Source of the DNA: Solobacterium sp.
GTDB lineage: Bacteria > Bacillota_I > Bacilli_A > Erysipelotrichales > Erysipelotrichaceae
Assembly: GCA_017512725.1 (NCBI GenBank)
Contig: JAFWEW010000040.1
Span: 1 to 64,000, forward strand
Length of the DNA stretch: 64,000 nt
Direction of reading: 5' to 3'
Part shown: piece after piece, positions 16,906 through 26,110 of the stretch
Layout of the letters: every line of letters starts with the position of its first letter
How positions within the stretch are numbered: position 1 is the stretch's first letter
Notes under the pieces: model-generated
What the model was told of the DNA's origin: nothing
What the model saw: only the letters and a program-made list of their open reading frames with translations
Database searches by the model: none
Made by a program: the position numbers and the translations under genes

Positions 16906-17337
16906 TTATTCCTTCACCAGCTGATAATCCTGAATGGTTTTCTCAAGTGCCTGTGCCGCCAGCAGAACGGTCTGCAGGCATTTCTGTTCCTTCGTATGAT
17001 GGAGCGGCCTGAGCGTTTTGCAGTCGGTACCGCCAAGAATCGTATTGAAGTTCCGGTAGTTTGCCTGGATCACCGGGCGGATCTCATCCAGCTGATCATG
17101 GGCCTTGGTTTTGATCATCAGTTTGGAAAGCACTGCAGCTGCACTGATCAGAGCCCCGCAGGTACTGCCGCAATACATACCGCTTCCGTAGCACGCCATC
17201 ATCTTCATGTCTTCTTCATGAAGGCCAAGCCCATAACAGGAATTCCCTGCATGGATGATCGTTTCCGAACAGTTGTAACCCTGTTCCACGTAATAACTTC
17301 TGACCCATTCCTGCAGATTCTTTTTTTCTTCACTCAT
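16906..17337 (-). CDS. C_GCAxxG_C_C family redox-active protein
   Basis: A 143-residue protein of the small C_GCAxxG_C_C family, thought to be redox-active. The pattern is visible: NCSE (Cys23), YGSGMYCGSTCGA (Cys56, Cys60), DCK (Cys106) and Cys120, plus Cys34 and Cys49. The start at 17337 is chosen because GGTGGG lies 6 bases upstream; a reading from 17388 would add 17 residues without support. It precedes the RmlD-like gene by 11 bases. Members are common in anaerobes and often lie beside redox or transport genes; function is not established. The 2-hydroxyacyl-CoA dehydratase genes lie just upstream. Confidence 0.82.
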   Translation of the reverse strand: MSEEKKNLQEWVRSYYVEQGYNCSETIIHAGNSCYGLGLHEEDMKMMACYGSGMYCGSTCGALISAAAVLSKLMIKTKAHDQLDEIRPVIQANYRNFNTILGGTDCKTLRPLHHTKEQKCLQTVLLAAQALEKTIQDYQLVKE

Positions 17338-17450
17338 ATCATTCCCACCTGTCTTAATTTCTGATCTTCTTTGGAAGTTCAGTTCCATTTTACGCTGCGT
17401 TCTGCCGCTTTGTTCTATGCATGTCCGTTCGAAACGGTTTTTAAAGCATT

Positions 17451-17491
17451 AACAAGACAAAGGCCGGCGGTCATGCCGGTCTTGTCTTGTT
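17451..17491 (-). terminator. long hairpin after the small membrane protein gene
   Basis: AACAAGACAA and TTGTCTTGTT arms with an inner CCGGC/GCCGG pairing form a roughly 17-bp interrupted stem 13 bases after the stop of the 55-residue gene. No long T-run follows on the minus strand. A second small hairpin with TTTTT (CCGTT/AACGG, 17425-17442) lies next to it on the plus strand. Confidence 0.5.
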
Positions 17492-17503
17492 GAAAAGGAA
17501 TTC

Positions 17504-17671
17504 TTACAGGTGCCTGTCCCGTTCGATCCGGTCGTAATGTTTCAGAAGGAACGGTTCGATCATCGCTGTAAGCTTCATATCCAGATTCAGGATATATACC
17601 GTAAATGTGATGATGAAGAATCCCGAACAGATCAGAAGCAGGATTCCAAAAAGCTTCATTATCTTTTTCAT
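17504..17671 (-). CDS. small membrane protein, 55 residues
   Basis: A 55-residue frame that starts MKKIMKLFGILLL, has one strong hydrophobic helix (about 7-29) and a basic, amphipathic C-terminus ending RIERDRHL. GGAGG lies 12 bases upstream of the ATG, and the gene follows the dehydratase subunit gene by about 20 bases. A competing 88-residue frame in the same place has neither hydrophobic pattern nor proper ribosome-site spacing and is rejected. The function is unknown; it could be a small membrane peptide of the same operon. Confidence 0.55.
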   Translation of the reverse strand: MKKIMKLFGILLLICSGFFIITFTVYILNLDMKLTAMIEPFLLKHYDRIERDRHL

Positions 17672-17691
17672 AGTCTGTCATTTCCTCCTGC

Positions 17692-19257
17692 TTACCATGA
17701 TTCTTCGTCTTCCAGTACTTCCAGAGACGGATCCAGCGGTTCTTCTCTCATGACGGTGCGCATGAAGGAGTTGATCTGGTCACGTACGCCCTGGCGGGAA
17801 ACGATTCTCGGATCAAACAGGTCATGGGTTACCCATACCAGAGGGATTCCTCTTTCACGGGCACGTTCTTCAAAGAGACCGTGCATGCCGTCGAGTGCCT
17901 TGCAGGACATGTGTTCCCAGAGGATGACCATGTCGGCGTTGAACATCTCCACATACTCCCAGAGCTCATCCAGCAGAACTTTATAGCCGCCGTGTGTACG
18001 GTTGCGCATGATCATGTTTTCGGTAAGCCATGCCATATCGTAGTAGGCAATCTCACGGTTCTCCGGGGTATCCACTTCCTTCAGTTCTCTGGTGGAAACC
18101 ATGGATAACATATCGGTCAGCGGTACAATGCCCCAGCAGTTCAGCAGCCATACCAGGAAGTCCATGTAATAGTGTGACTGAACGCCCCAGATGATGGCAC
18201 GGTGGCGGTATTCCTTCGCTGCCATCTTTTTCTTTTCAAATGCCTGACGGGCAAGTCTTGAGATATTGCGGTCTGCCTTTTCAAATGCCGGGATACGGCC
18301 GCAGATCGCCATGTAGTTGGTTTCGGTATAAAGCGCAAGGTTGGAACCGAATACCTGCGGATAATCCGTACGGTTCATCTCCAGCCATTCCTGACGGCAC
18401 CGGGTCGCATAATTGACCCGTCTTGCACATTCAAAGTAAGCCTTCCAGTCCCATGGTACACCGGTATGTTTCTCAACAAAGGCGATCGCGTTCCGGATCT
18501 CCTGTGCCGCATAATCCTGTACATCGTCTTCCCGGTGTCTCAGCGGTGCCGCAAGCTGGAAGACCGGAATGCCGTCTTCCTTCTCAAGTCTTCTGGATAT
18601 TACACCGTTGCCCAGCAGGGAACCGTCACAGGTGGTATTGCACTGAATCGCACAGGCTCCAAGTACCGGGGCATCATCATCGATGGATACGCCGGCTTCT
18701 GCCTCCGGCATCGGGCATACATCCCCGGCCAGACCGAATTCCTGTGCAACATCAATATAATGTTCTGCCGCATGCTGGTTCAGAAGAACGGAGACATAGG
18801 TGGACGGTGTTTCACGGCTCAGAACCTTAAGGGTCGGGAATCCCATCATGACCGCAGTCATTTCATTCTCATCCACCAGTACGACTTTCTTGGAGAATTC
18901 CGTATCGTTTCCGATTCTGCGGTCACCCCGGAAGAGATTCTCCAGAAGCTGGGCAACGTCATCGATAATCAGATCCTGTTCTTCGTGACAGATCCGCAGA
19001 TATTCTCCCCGCAGGCCCTGGGTATGACGGTCTACCATCATCGGCACTGCCAGATAGTTTGCCATCCAGCGGTACCGGAACATCGCTTTGACATTTCTCG
19101 GCTTGATCACAAACTTGCCGAGGGTCATCATGATCTTCAGCCATCTGGAATAGTCATATAAGGTATCCGAAACACCGCGCCATTCACGGCGTTTCCGGAC
19201 CTTTCCGCCCGGTATATACAGATCACCAAGGCGATCTGCGCCAACTTCCTTAGCCAT
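17692..19257 (-). CDS. 2-hydroxyacyl-CoA dehydratase family subunit
   Basis: A 521-residue protein resembling one subunit of the 2-hydroxyacyl-CoA dehydratases (HgdA/HgdB, FldB/FldC type), oxygen-sensitive iron-sulfur enzymes that remove water from (R)-2-hydroxyacyl-CoA in amino-acid fermentation. Cys-containing segments such as GACAIQCNTTCDG, YATRCRQEW and EHMSCKALDGMHG are candidate cluster ligands. The start at 19257 has AGGAG at the right distance and overlaps the upstream partner gene by 8 bases, so translation is coupled. It is longer than most subunits (about 380-480). The ATPase activator (HgdC type) and a CoA-transferase are not in the window. Confidence 0.75.
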   Translation of the reverse strand: MAKEVGADRLGDLYIPGGKVRKRREWRGVSDTLYDYSRWLKIMMTLGKFVIKPRNVKAMFRYRWMANYLAVPMMVDRHTQGLRGEYLRICHEEQDLIIDDVAQLLENLFRGDRRIGNDTEFSKKVVLVDENEMTAVMMGFPTLKVLSRETPSTYVSVLLNQHAAEHYIDVAQEFGLAGDVCPMPEAEAGVSIDDDAPVLGACAIQCNTTCDGSLLGNGVISRRLEKEDGIPVFQLAAPLRHREDDVQDYAAQEIRNAIAFVEKHTGVPWDWKAYFECARRVNYATRCRQEWLEMNRTDYPQVFGSNLALYTETNYMAICGRIPAFEKADRNISRLARQAFEKKKMAAKEYRHRAIIWGVQSHYYMDFLVWLLNCWGIVPLTDMLSMVSTRELKEVDTPENREIAYYDMAWLTENMIMRNRTHGGYKVLLDELWEYVEMFNADMVILWEHMSCKALDGMHGLFEERARERGIPLVWVTHDLFDPRIVSRQGVRDQINSFMRTVMREEPLDPSLEVLEDEESW

Positions 19258-20485
19258 TGTCTGACTCCTTTCTGATCTTCTTGATGCCGATGCTTTCGAC
19301 AAATGCCTGAACTCTGGTACGCATCTGACCGGAGTTGCCGATCGCATACGGCCTGTCGACCGCAAGCACCGGATAACCGAACTCTTCTCTCAGAATATGC
19401 GATCCGAGCATCTTCTCATATGCCCACGGGTCACAGAACTTCATCTGTTCATAGATAATGCCGTCGGCGTTAAATTCCTTTGCCAGTGCTGCGACATAAT
19501 CACGTCTGGCATCCATCTTCGTGCTGTCCATGTAGCGCGGGCACTGACCGCGGTACATATACTGACGGCAGATCTGGGTCAAAGGATCTTCGTCCTCGTT
19601 CAGAAGGATCGGATCTCTGCCCGGGAAGGAACCGCAGCAGTAACGGTCTGCACAGACATAGGCACCGCTGTCTTCCACAAGCTTGATGAAATCAACGTCA
19701 TCCATCTCGGAACCGGCAACCAGCACTCGTGCGCCATACGGGAATTTCGCATCCGGTTCACGGGTCTTCAGTTCTTCCAGTGTTTCTTCCAGCTTATCGA
19801 TAAGCAGGTACTTCGGTGCCACATACGTTGCCAGGGTAAATACCTGGAATTCATAACCGGTGATCCGGGGATTGTCATCCTTGCGGTATTCCCCGATCGC
19901 ACGGATCAGTTCACATACCCGGTTATGTTCCTTTACGGCTGCCCGGATCGCATCATCCGAAATATCGATGCCGTAGTTTTCCGCCAGCGGTTTCAGAATA
20001 TGGTTCCGGCACTGTACGACATAAAGGTTCAGACCGTTGTCGTCTGCCTTCATCGGAATCTCCATATAGGAGTAGAAGAAATGTTCTTTCCCCTTTCCCA
20101 GTGTTTTCAGCAGTTCCATGTTTTCCACGCACCGGTTCATCATGGAACAGCCGTCCGGTGTAAAGATACAGTCTGCGAAGTTGAAGCCGCCCTCTACTGC
20201 CCGTTCCAGAAGAGCGCGTGTATATTCACAGAGAAAACTGGTGAGGTAATAGGTCGAGACTTCCAGCGATCCGGTGCGCGGTGCGCGAAGACGCGCAGAA
20301 AAAACGCCCGGCAGATTGAGAAGCGGTTCCGGTGTATTTTCACAGGTGTACGCTGCACACACCTTCCCCTCCTGCTGTGCCTGCTGAATCAGATCATTGT
20401 TAGCCTCCTGAAGTAGATCCTCAAAGTACTTCAAATGCTTCAGGTCTTTCAATATTATGTCCTCTGTCTTTCCGAAACTGAGCAT
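19250..20485 (-). CDS. 2-hydroxyacyl-CoA dehydratase family subunit (partner)
   Basis: A 411-residue partner subunit. Conserved-looking Cys motifs include FTPDGCSMMNRC, VVQCRNH, ADRYCCGSFPGRDP and MKFCDPWAYEK; the last resembles the CxPW-like segment seen in HgdB-type subunits. The 8-base overlap with the next gene implies equimolar production. No ribosome site precedes the ATG at 20485; an alternative TTG at 20452 has GAGG 8 bases upstream and would remove 11 residues. A -10-like TATAGT lies about 40 bases upstream. The substrate is unknown: glutamate, lactate, phenyllactate and other hydroxyacyl-CoAs are all handled by this family. Confidence 0.75.
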   Translation of the reverse strand: MLSFGKTEDIILKDLKHLKYFEDLLQEANNDLIQQAQQEGKVCAAYTCENTPEPLLNLPGVFSARLRAPRTGSLEVSTYYLTSFLCEYTRALLERAVEGGFNFADCIFTPDGCSMMNRCVENMELLKTLGKGKEHFFYSYMEIPMKADDNGLNLYVVQCRNHILKPLAENYGIDISDDAIRAAVKEHNRVCELIRAIGEYRKDDNPRITGYEFQVFTLATYVAPKYLLIDKLEETLEELKTREPDAKFPYGARVLVAGSEMDDVDFIKLVEDSGAYVCADRYCCGSFPGRDPILLNEDEDPLTQICRQYMYRGQCPRYMDSTKMDARRDYVAALAKEFNADGIIYEQMKFCDPWAYEKMLGSHILREEFGYPVLAVDRPYAIGNSGQMRTRVQAFVESIGIKKIRKESDNG

Positions 20486-20594
20486 CGCGGCTGTAGTAAT
20501 TATCGGTGTCAGTTTTCTTACTATAAATTTAACATACTAATTATTAATAAAGAGCAGGATTCGGCAAAGCAGCTCCCTGCCGGCCGCCAGACTG

Positions 20595-20634
20595 AAAAAC
20601 AGTCCTGAGGAATTTCCCCAGGACCGCTGTTTTG
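20595..20634 (-). terminator. terminator of the degV-type gene
   Basis: AAACAG.GGTCCTG and CAGGACTGTTT arms, five T on the minus strand, 13 bases after the stop. Confidence 0.85.
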
Positions 20635-20646
20635 TTATGAGATGGA

Positions 20647-21510
20647 TTAACGTTCTGTACCAAAGAAGAACAGGCCAAGCATGCCCGGACCGACATGGGC
20701 ACCGGAGAACGGCTCATGCGGACAGATCAGCACCGGTACATCCGGTGTGATCTCCAGGATCAGTTTCTTCAGCTCCTCTGCATCTTCCAGGCAGTCTCCA
20801 TTGGAGATATATACCTTCTGTTCCGGACCATCCATTCGTTTTGCCCGGTATTTCTCTGCCAGTGCTTTGACCGCGTTCTTTCTGCCATGGCATTTCTGAC
20901 AGGAAACGATATGACCTTCGCTGTCTCCATACAGGATCGGCTTGATGCTGAGAACTGTGCCGATCATTGCGGAAGCTCCGCTCACCCGTCCGGTCCGCTT
21001 CAGGAAGTTCAGATCATCTACGGTAAAGTACTGACAGCAGTGTTCCACCAGATCATCCAGCTGCTGGAAGGCTTCGTTTGAAGGAACTCCTTCCCGGCTG
21101 AGTTCTGCCGCCTTAATTGCCAGCATCCCGCTGCCAAAGCCGCAGCCATGGGAATCCACGATATGTACGATGCGTTCCGGATACTGTTCCATCAGCTGTT
21201 CCGCCGCAATGCGGGCCGCATTATACGTTCCGCTGATTCCGGAGCTCATGGCAACATAGACAATATCCGTTCCTTCCTTCAGGAATGGTTCAAATGCGGT
21301 AAGAAACAGTTCCGTATTCAGAAGGCTTGTTTTCACGACATTGCCTGCACGCAGTCCGTCATAGTAAGCGTGCATGTCGAAGTTTTCGATATCGCCTTTA
21401 TAGGTAACGGATTCCCCGTTGACCGTATAAGTGCTTGGCAGAACGATGATTCCTTCCAGAAGACTTCCCGGAAGATTGGCACTTCCATCGGTAAAAACCG
21501 CAAATGACAT
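20647..21510 (-). CDS. DegV-family fatty-acid-binding protein
   Basis: A 287-residue DegV family protein. Such proteins bind a long-chain fatty acid between two lobes and in Gram-positives deliver it to the FakA kinase. The hallmarks are visible: FTDGSANLP at the start, YVAMSSGISGTYNAA, HIVDSHGCGFGSGM and LKRTGRVSGASAMIGTVLSIKPIL. ATG at 21510 is preferred because AGGAG lies 8 bases upstream; a GTG three codons earlier overlaps the ribosome site. It is transcribed alone. No fakA gene is in the window. DegV paralogues differ in the fatty acid they prefer, which cannot be told here. Confidence 0.92.
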   Translation of the reverse strand: MSFAVFTDGSANLPGSLLEGIIVLPSTYTVNGESVTYKGDIENFDMHAYYDGLRAGNVVKTSLLNTELFLTAFEPFLKEGTDIVYVAMSSGISGTYNAARIAAEQLMEQYPERIVHIVDSHGCGFGSGMLAIKAAELSREGVPSNEAFQQLDDLVEHCCQYFTVDDLNFLKRTGRVSGASAMIGTVLSIKPILYGDSEGHIVSCQKCHGRKNAVKALAEKYRAKRMDGPEQKVYISNGDCLEDAEELKKLILEITPDVPVLICPHEPFSGAHVGPGMLGLFFFGTER

Positions 21511-21589
21511 AAGATTCACTCCTGTTCTCTTTCTGACTTAATAATCTTACCGTATTCACACTCATTCGACGAATGGAAAAACCCGCATT

Positions 21590-22420
21590 TTACGCTGCGG
21601 GTTCCTCTAGCAGTACGATGCGTTCATCATCCGGGAGGTTCCATTCCCTTTCTTTCAGAAGCTGCCTTGTTTCATCGGAAATCACATGATTGATCACCAG
21701 GGATCCAAGCCCGTAGTTTCTCGAACTGCGGAACTCTTCCGGAGACTTAAGCGGGTGGAACCATGCCGGGCATTTCATGATTGCCTGCAGCGAAGCTGTC
21801 TGCCCGATGCCAAGCTCGGAAGGCGGAATCTGAAAATAGTGGTTTGAAGCAGGACCGATACCGATACAGTCATCCCCGAAATCGATGCTGTTCAGGTACA
21901 GGGTCAGGATCTGATCCTTGGTCAGGTTCTTTTCCAGTGCCCGGGTAATAAAAAACTCTGTGATCTTTCGGGATACCGTCCGCTCCTGTGTCAGGAACAG
22001 TACCTTGGCAGTCTGATTGGTTATGGTGCTTGCGCCTTTGGTTTTCCGCAGGGTAAATCCGTTGATCGTTTCCGTTTGCCAGAATCCGGTTGTCAGATTG
22101 TAGAACATACAATCCCAGAACGGTTTCCAGTCGGTTCCATGATGCTTATAAAAGTTGGTATCTTCGGTACCGATAATAACTCTTCTGCATTTCTCCGAGA
22201 TTTCTTCGAACGGAACAGATGTTTTTTTCTTCATGATCTCATTCACAGTTGAATCAATCGGTTTTTCCTTCAGAATCGCCTTTGCCCGGATATATCCCTT
22301 CACCAGGTAAAAAACAGGAATTGCCGCAAGGACCAGAAATACGAATAAGATCACTTTTCCTATGAAATTCATAGTTCTATTGTCGCAGAACTGCCTGTTA
22401 ATTCCCATAGTTACTTTCAT
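21590..22420 (-). CDS. monofunctional peptidoglycan glycosyltransferase (GT51)
   Basis: A 276-residue membrane-anchored glycosyltransferase that polymerises lipid II glycan strands. After one membrane helix (about 20-41) come the GT51 motifs: EDTNFYKHHG (catalytic Glu86), KGASTITNQTAK and LYLNSIDFGDDCIGIG. The second catalytic Glu, normally in LNxxxFGxGxxGIxxAA, is not obvious: the segment reads NSIDFGDD. There is no penicillin-binding transpeptidase domain. The start is uncertain: 22420 is chosen for a GGAAGGA upstream, but ATG at 22372, just ahead of the helix, is possible. Confidence 0.85.
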   Translation of the reverse strand: MKVTMGINRQFCDNRTMNFIGKVILFVFLVLAAIPVFYLVKGYIRAKAILKEKPIDSTVNEIMKKKTSVPFEEISEKCRRVIIGTEDTNFYKHHGTDWKPFWDCMFYNLTTGFWQTETINGFTLRKTKGASTITNQTAKVLFLTQERTVSRKITEFFITRALEKNLTKDQILTLYLNSIDFGDDCIGIGPASNHYFQIPPSELGIGQTASLQAIMKCPAWFHPLKSPEEFRSSRNYGLGSLVINHVISDETRQLLKEREWNLPDDERIVLLEEPAA

Positions 22421-22474
22421 GAGTGGCTGCCGTCCTTCCATTCCTTTTACGATCACAGAATACCCGGGATCACG

Positions 22475-22506
22475 AAAAAGCCCGACCCCCTGTACAGGAG
22501 TCAGGC
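22475..22506 (-). terminator. terminator of the HD-GYP sensor gene
   Basis: GCCTGACTCCTG pairs with CAGGGGGTCGGGC (some wobble) and five T follow on the minus strand, 9 bases after the stop. Confidence 0.85.
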
Positions 22507-22514
22507 CTGATGGA

Positions 22515-25500
22515 TCACGCTTCTGCTTTTTCCGGTTCTTTCGTTGCTTTCAGCTCCGGTTTTTTCGCTTCTGCTTTCTTCTTCACCGCAGATTCTTCGG
22601 AGTCAAACTTCTTATGGATATTGTCGATATCCTCAAAACTTCCGCCTCCGTGATCATCCGGATCACGGAACTCTCCCTTCTCTACCAGACGCAGGAAGGC
22701 ATCTACGACATCGGAAGTCAGCTGGGTACCGGAAACCTCTTTAATGATTGAAACGACCTTATCGAAGTTCATGCGGTCCCGGTACGGACGGTTGGAATAC
22801 ATCGCATCGAACGTATCTGCCACCGCAATGATCTGGGCAACCCGCGGGATCTCGTCCCCCTTGAGTCCTCTTGGATAACCCTTGCCGTCGGGACGTTCAT
22901 GGTGCGCACCTGCACCGATCGCAAGATCCGGCATGATGCTGATATCTTTGAGGGCCCGATAGCCAAGAGACGAATGGGACTTGATGATCTTGAATTCCTC
23001 ATCCGTCAGCTTGCCCGGTTTATTGAGTACCTCCGGCGGAATACCGATCTTGCCGATATCATGGAGAAGCGCGATGTTGTAGTAGTTCTCGACCGTTTCT
23101 TCATCACAGCCGAGCTCTCTTGCCAGCATGGCGGTATATTCTGCGACACGCATGGAATGACCGTTGGTATAACGGTCCTTCATATCGATGACTTTCGCGA
23201 ATGCCTCGGTCATCTCATGGATGAGGGCTTTGTTTTCAGCCATCTTCTTCTCATAGATCCGGGTTCTGCGCCGTACAAAGTACATGACGACGAGGGCAGA
23301 AAGACCAAGTGCCAGGATCACCATCAGGACCATGAACCACAGCTGTTCATAAATCGCTTTTTCTTTGATGATCGTGACTTTCATCTCTTTTCCGCCGCGG
23401 CCCATCGCATCTTTCAGACGCATGATGAAATGGTATTCACCGCCTTTGAGGTTGGTGTAGTTGACCGGTGCCAGTTCACTCCGCTTCACCGTTGTCTCAA
23501 GTTCTTCAAAGCCGTCGAGATAATAGGTAACCTGCGGGTTCAGCAGTGAATAGTTATAGACGAAACTGTGGATCGTCAGCTTTCTTGTGCTGGAAGGAAC
23601 CGTGATAATGCCGGTTTCTTCATCGGCATAGTAGTAGGTTCCATCCGCCTCAACGTACGGTACTGCCATCTTCAGATCCGCAACATCTTCAAACGGTACT
23701 TCAATATTGACCTTGGCAACTCCATCGGTACCGGAGATATAAAGATCCCCGTCTTTTGTCAGCTCACTGTAGGAGTTTGCGGTCGCAATGCACGGCAGAC
23801 CATTGTCTCTTCCATAGAATACCGGTACGATCGAATCCCCGTTGGCAAGCAGTTCATCTGCCGCAACTACATAAATGCCGTTGCTGGAGAGGATCCACAT
23901 ATCACCTTTACTGTTTTCGTAGAGGTCAAAGTTGTTGGAGTACGGGAATTTCCGGATCACGGTGACCTTGTAGTCTTCGGTCATATAGGCAATGGAATTG
24001 CTGGTAACGATCCAGAAGACGTGATGGTCACTGTCTTTCTTGATGCGCATTACGACATCGGAAAGCAGGCCGTCATCCGTATTGATGTGATGAAGATCAT
24101 TACCGCTGACAACGTAAATGCCGTCTCCGTCAGAACCGAATACGATATCTCCATTGTCTGCCTGTGTGATCGTAAGAATATCGGCATTGCTCAAGCCGGT
24201 CTCGGCGTTGTATACCGCGACGATCTTGTCATTTTTGATTCCGACTACACCGCCGCCGCTGCATGCCGCAAGGATCGAACCGTCGGTCAGTTCATAGGAT
24301 GTACGGACCCGCTCGGAAGACATTCCGTCTTCCATCGTATAGCAGGTCGCGACCCCGTTGTCGTAACAGACAAGACCATGGCTGCTGTACGTCGCAAACC
24401 AGAGCCTGCCTTTGCTGTCACGCTGGATCGAACGGATCCGGGTGGTGCCCAGCAGTTCCAGAAGATCATTGATCCCCATATCTTTGCCGGAAGCTGTCAC
24501 CGTCTTCTCAATCGGGAAGGATTCCAGAACAACGTCATCATCTACGATGGTCAGACCGCTGTCTGCACCAATCATGAGATGTTCGTTGTAGATACAGGTT
24601 GAATTGACGACCATGTCCGGCAGTTCCAGCTGTTCAAACATATCTGAGAACTGGTTCGGAACGATCTTCATGATGCCCTGGCGGGAAGAAGTGAACCAGA
24701 CATTGCCGGCATAATCCGCCATGATATGCTCGATGGAGTTATACATCGGGATATTGTCCATGACGCGGAACGTACCATCTTTCAGGATACCGATGCCGTT
24801 GTCTGCACAGAACCAGGTCTGCCCGTCGAACAGTTCAATTTCATTTACATAATTCAGCGGGGCTACATCTATGACCGTGATGTCCGCAAGCCCTTTGGAG
24901 CCAATCAGGCAGTAGTAGACTTCCGAAGTCTCTGTGCCAAGATAGGCAAATCCGAGCTTTTTGGTATCCGGTGTGATCGTACGGACATGCGGGATTCCCA
25001 TGGTCTCTTCATCAAAGTAAGAGAACACTTCTGATCCTCGCAGAACAAACACCGCACCATCCTGTGTGACACCGTAAATGTTGCCGTCGCTTCCTTTTTC
25101 CATCCGCCGGATATACTGATCTGCCAGACGCTCATCTTCAACCGAAAGAACATTGTCTGCGCCGTCGATGATCATAATGCCCCGGGCCGTACCGAGATAG
25201 ATATTCCCGGAATTATCTTCCGTGATGCAGCGTACGGAAGAAGACTTCAGTCCGTCTGCCTTGTTGAACATCCGTGTGTTGCCCTGATCGATTACAGCAG
25301 CACCGCTGTCATTGGTACCGACCCACAGGCGGTTGTTCCGGTCTACAAACAGGCTGACTACGCTGGCGATACCCGTCGTGGAATCTGCACGTTCAAATGT
25401 ATTGCCGTCATAACGGATCAGACCACTGTAGCTTCCGATCCAGATAAAACCCTCTGCGGTCTCTTCGATTGCATTCGCTTCCGAGGTCGGCAATCCGTTG

Positions 25501-25676
25501 GTACCGTTATAAAGCACTGCAGAGTATCCTTCTTCCCCGCCGGAGGGATCGATTGCGATCACTTCATCCTTCTGCGCAGAGCCGGTATCTGCCTTCAGCA
25601 CAATATTAAAATCGGTCAGGAACAGCACAGCCGCCGTCATCAGATACACAACAAGTTTTTTAATCGTTTTACTCAT
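22515..25676 (-). CDS. propeller-sensor HD-GYP cyclic-di-GMP phosphodiesterase
   Basis: A 1053-residue single-protein receptor. A signal or anchor helix (about 5-28) leads to a long extracellular region of repeats typical of two-component-regulator beta-propellers (GLPTSEANAIEET..GFIWIGSYSGLIRYDG and many similar) and a Y_Y_Y-like domain, then a membrane helix (about 775-800) and a cytoplasmic HD-GYP domain. HD is at 872-873, HHERPDGKGYP ends with GYP at 933-935, so the phosphodiesterase site is complete. The tail after 1010 is Lys/Glu/Ala-rich. In Bacteroidetes such propellers usually precede histidine kinases that sense glycans; here the output is c-di-GMP breakdown. No ribosome site precedes the ATG, but TATATA lies close, so the message may be nearly leaderless. 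Confidence 0.9.
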   Translation of the reverse strand: MSKTIKKLVVYLMTAAVLFLTDFNIVLKADTGSAQKDEVIAIDPSGGEEGYSAVLYNGTNGLPTSEANAIEETAEGFIWIGSYSGLIRYDGNTFERADSTTGIASVVSLFVDRNNRLWVGTNDSGAAVIDQGNTRMFNKADGLKSSSVRCITEDNSGNIYLGTARGIMIIDGADNVLSVEDERLADQYIRRMEKGSDGNIYGVTQDGAVFVLRGSEVFSYFDEETMGIPHVRTITPDTKKLGFAYLGTETSEVYYCLIGSKGLADITVIDVAPLNYVNEIELFDGQTWFCADNGIGILKDGTFRVMDNIPMYNSIEHIMADYAGNVWFTSSRQGIMKIVPNQFSDMFEQLELPDMVVNSTCIYNEHLMIGADSGLTIVDDDVVLESFPIEKTVTASGKDMGINDLLELLGTTRIRSIQRDSKGRLWFATYSSHGLVCYDNGVATCYTMEDGMSSERVRTSYELTDGSILAACSGGGVVGIKNDKIVAVYNAETGLSNADILTITQADNGDIVFGSDGDGIYVVSGNDLHHINTDDGLLSDVVMRIKKDSDHHVFWIVTSNSIAYMTEDYKVTVIRKFPYSNNFDLYENSKGDMWILSSNGIYVVAADELLANGDSIVPVFYGRDNGLPCIATANSYSELTKDGDLYISGTDGVAKVNIEVPFEDVADLKMAVPYVEADGTYYYADEETGIITVPSSTRKLTIHSFVYNYSLLNPQVTYYLDGFEELETTVKRSELAPVNYTNLKGGEYHFIMRLKDAMGRGGKEMKVTIIKEKAIYEQLWFMVLMVILALGLSALVVMYFVRRRTRIYEKKMAENKALIHEMTEAFAKVIDMKDRYTNGHSMRVAEYTAMLARELGCDEETVENYYNIALLHDIGKIGIPPEVLNKPGKLTDEEFKIIKSHSSLGYRALKDISIMPDLAIGAGAHHERPDGKGYPRGLKGDEIPRVAQIIAVADTFDAMYSNRPYRDRMNFDKVVSIIKEVSGTQLTSDVVDAFLRLVEKGEFRDPDDHGGGSFEDIDNIHKKFDSEESAVKKKAEAKKPELKATKEPEKAEA

Positions 25677-25804
25677 AAATAATTACTTATATATATCAGC
25701 GTAGTACATCCAGAGCAGAAAGAAAACAGTCCTTTTTCGATTCCTGCCATTCCCGACATTCCCCTCATCCACGTATTATGTAAGCAGAGGGAGTGAACAA
25801 AGAA

Positions 25805-26107
25805 ATGAAAACTGACCGGAACTTCAATACTAGTGCCTCAGAAGAAAGACCAGATAAACAGAATTTGTCCAGTGAGAAGGATATGAACGAGCTGAAATGG
25901 ATCGACGGCTTTTCAATTACCTTCCGTACGGACGGCAGCTCTGCACTTCTGTCTGCCAACAAAGCCGGGCTTTTATCCCTTGCAGGGCATCTGATTATGC
26001 TGGCAGAAGGAAAACCAGGTGATCATATTCACCTGGATTCCTATAACTCACTGGAAGATGGTTCAAACGAACTGATCATTGAGCTATTGTCCGGTTCCCC
26101 GGAGTAA
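25805..26107 (+). CDS. small conserved-looking protein of unknown function
   Basis: A 100-residue acidic protein. Its first 30 residues are Ser/Asp/Glu-rich and possibly disordered; the rest is a compact alpha/beta unit with LLSANKAGLLSLAGHLIMLAEG and HIHLDSYNSLEDGSNELII. The second segment recalls small proteins sometimes found as immunity or regulatory partners, but I cannot name the family with confidence. GAGGGAG lies 11 bases before the ATG chosen; a GTG four codons earlier overlaps it, and ATG at 25880 with GAAGG is a further option. It converges on the Gfo/Idh gene with only 3 bases between stops. Confidence 0.6.
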   Translation: MKTDRNFNTSASEERPDKQNLSSEKDMNELKWIDGFSITFRTDGSSALLSANKAGLLSLAGHLIMLAEGKPGDHIHLDSYNSLEDGSNELIIELLSGSPE

Positions 26108-26110
26108 TCA

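Noticed and set aside
17415-17681. 88-residue minus-strand frame
   Set aside because: It overlaps the 55-residue hydrophobic frame, has its start almost on top of the ribosome site and no protein-like pattern.
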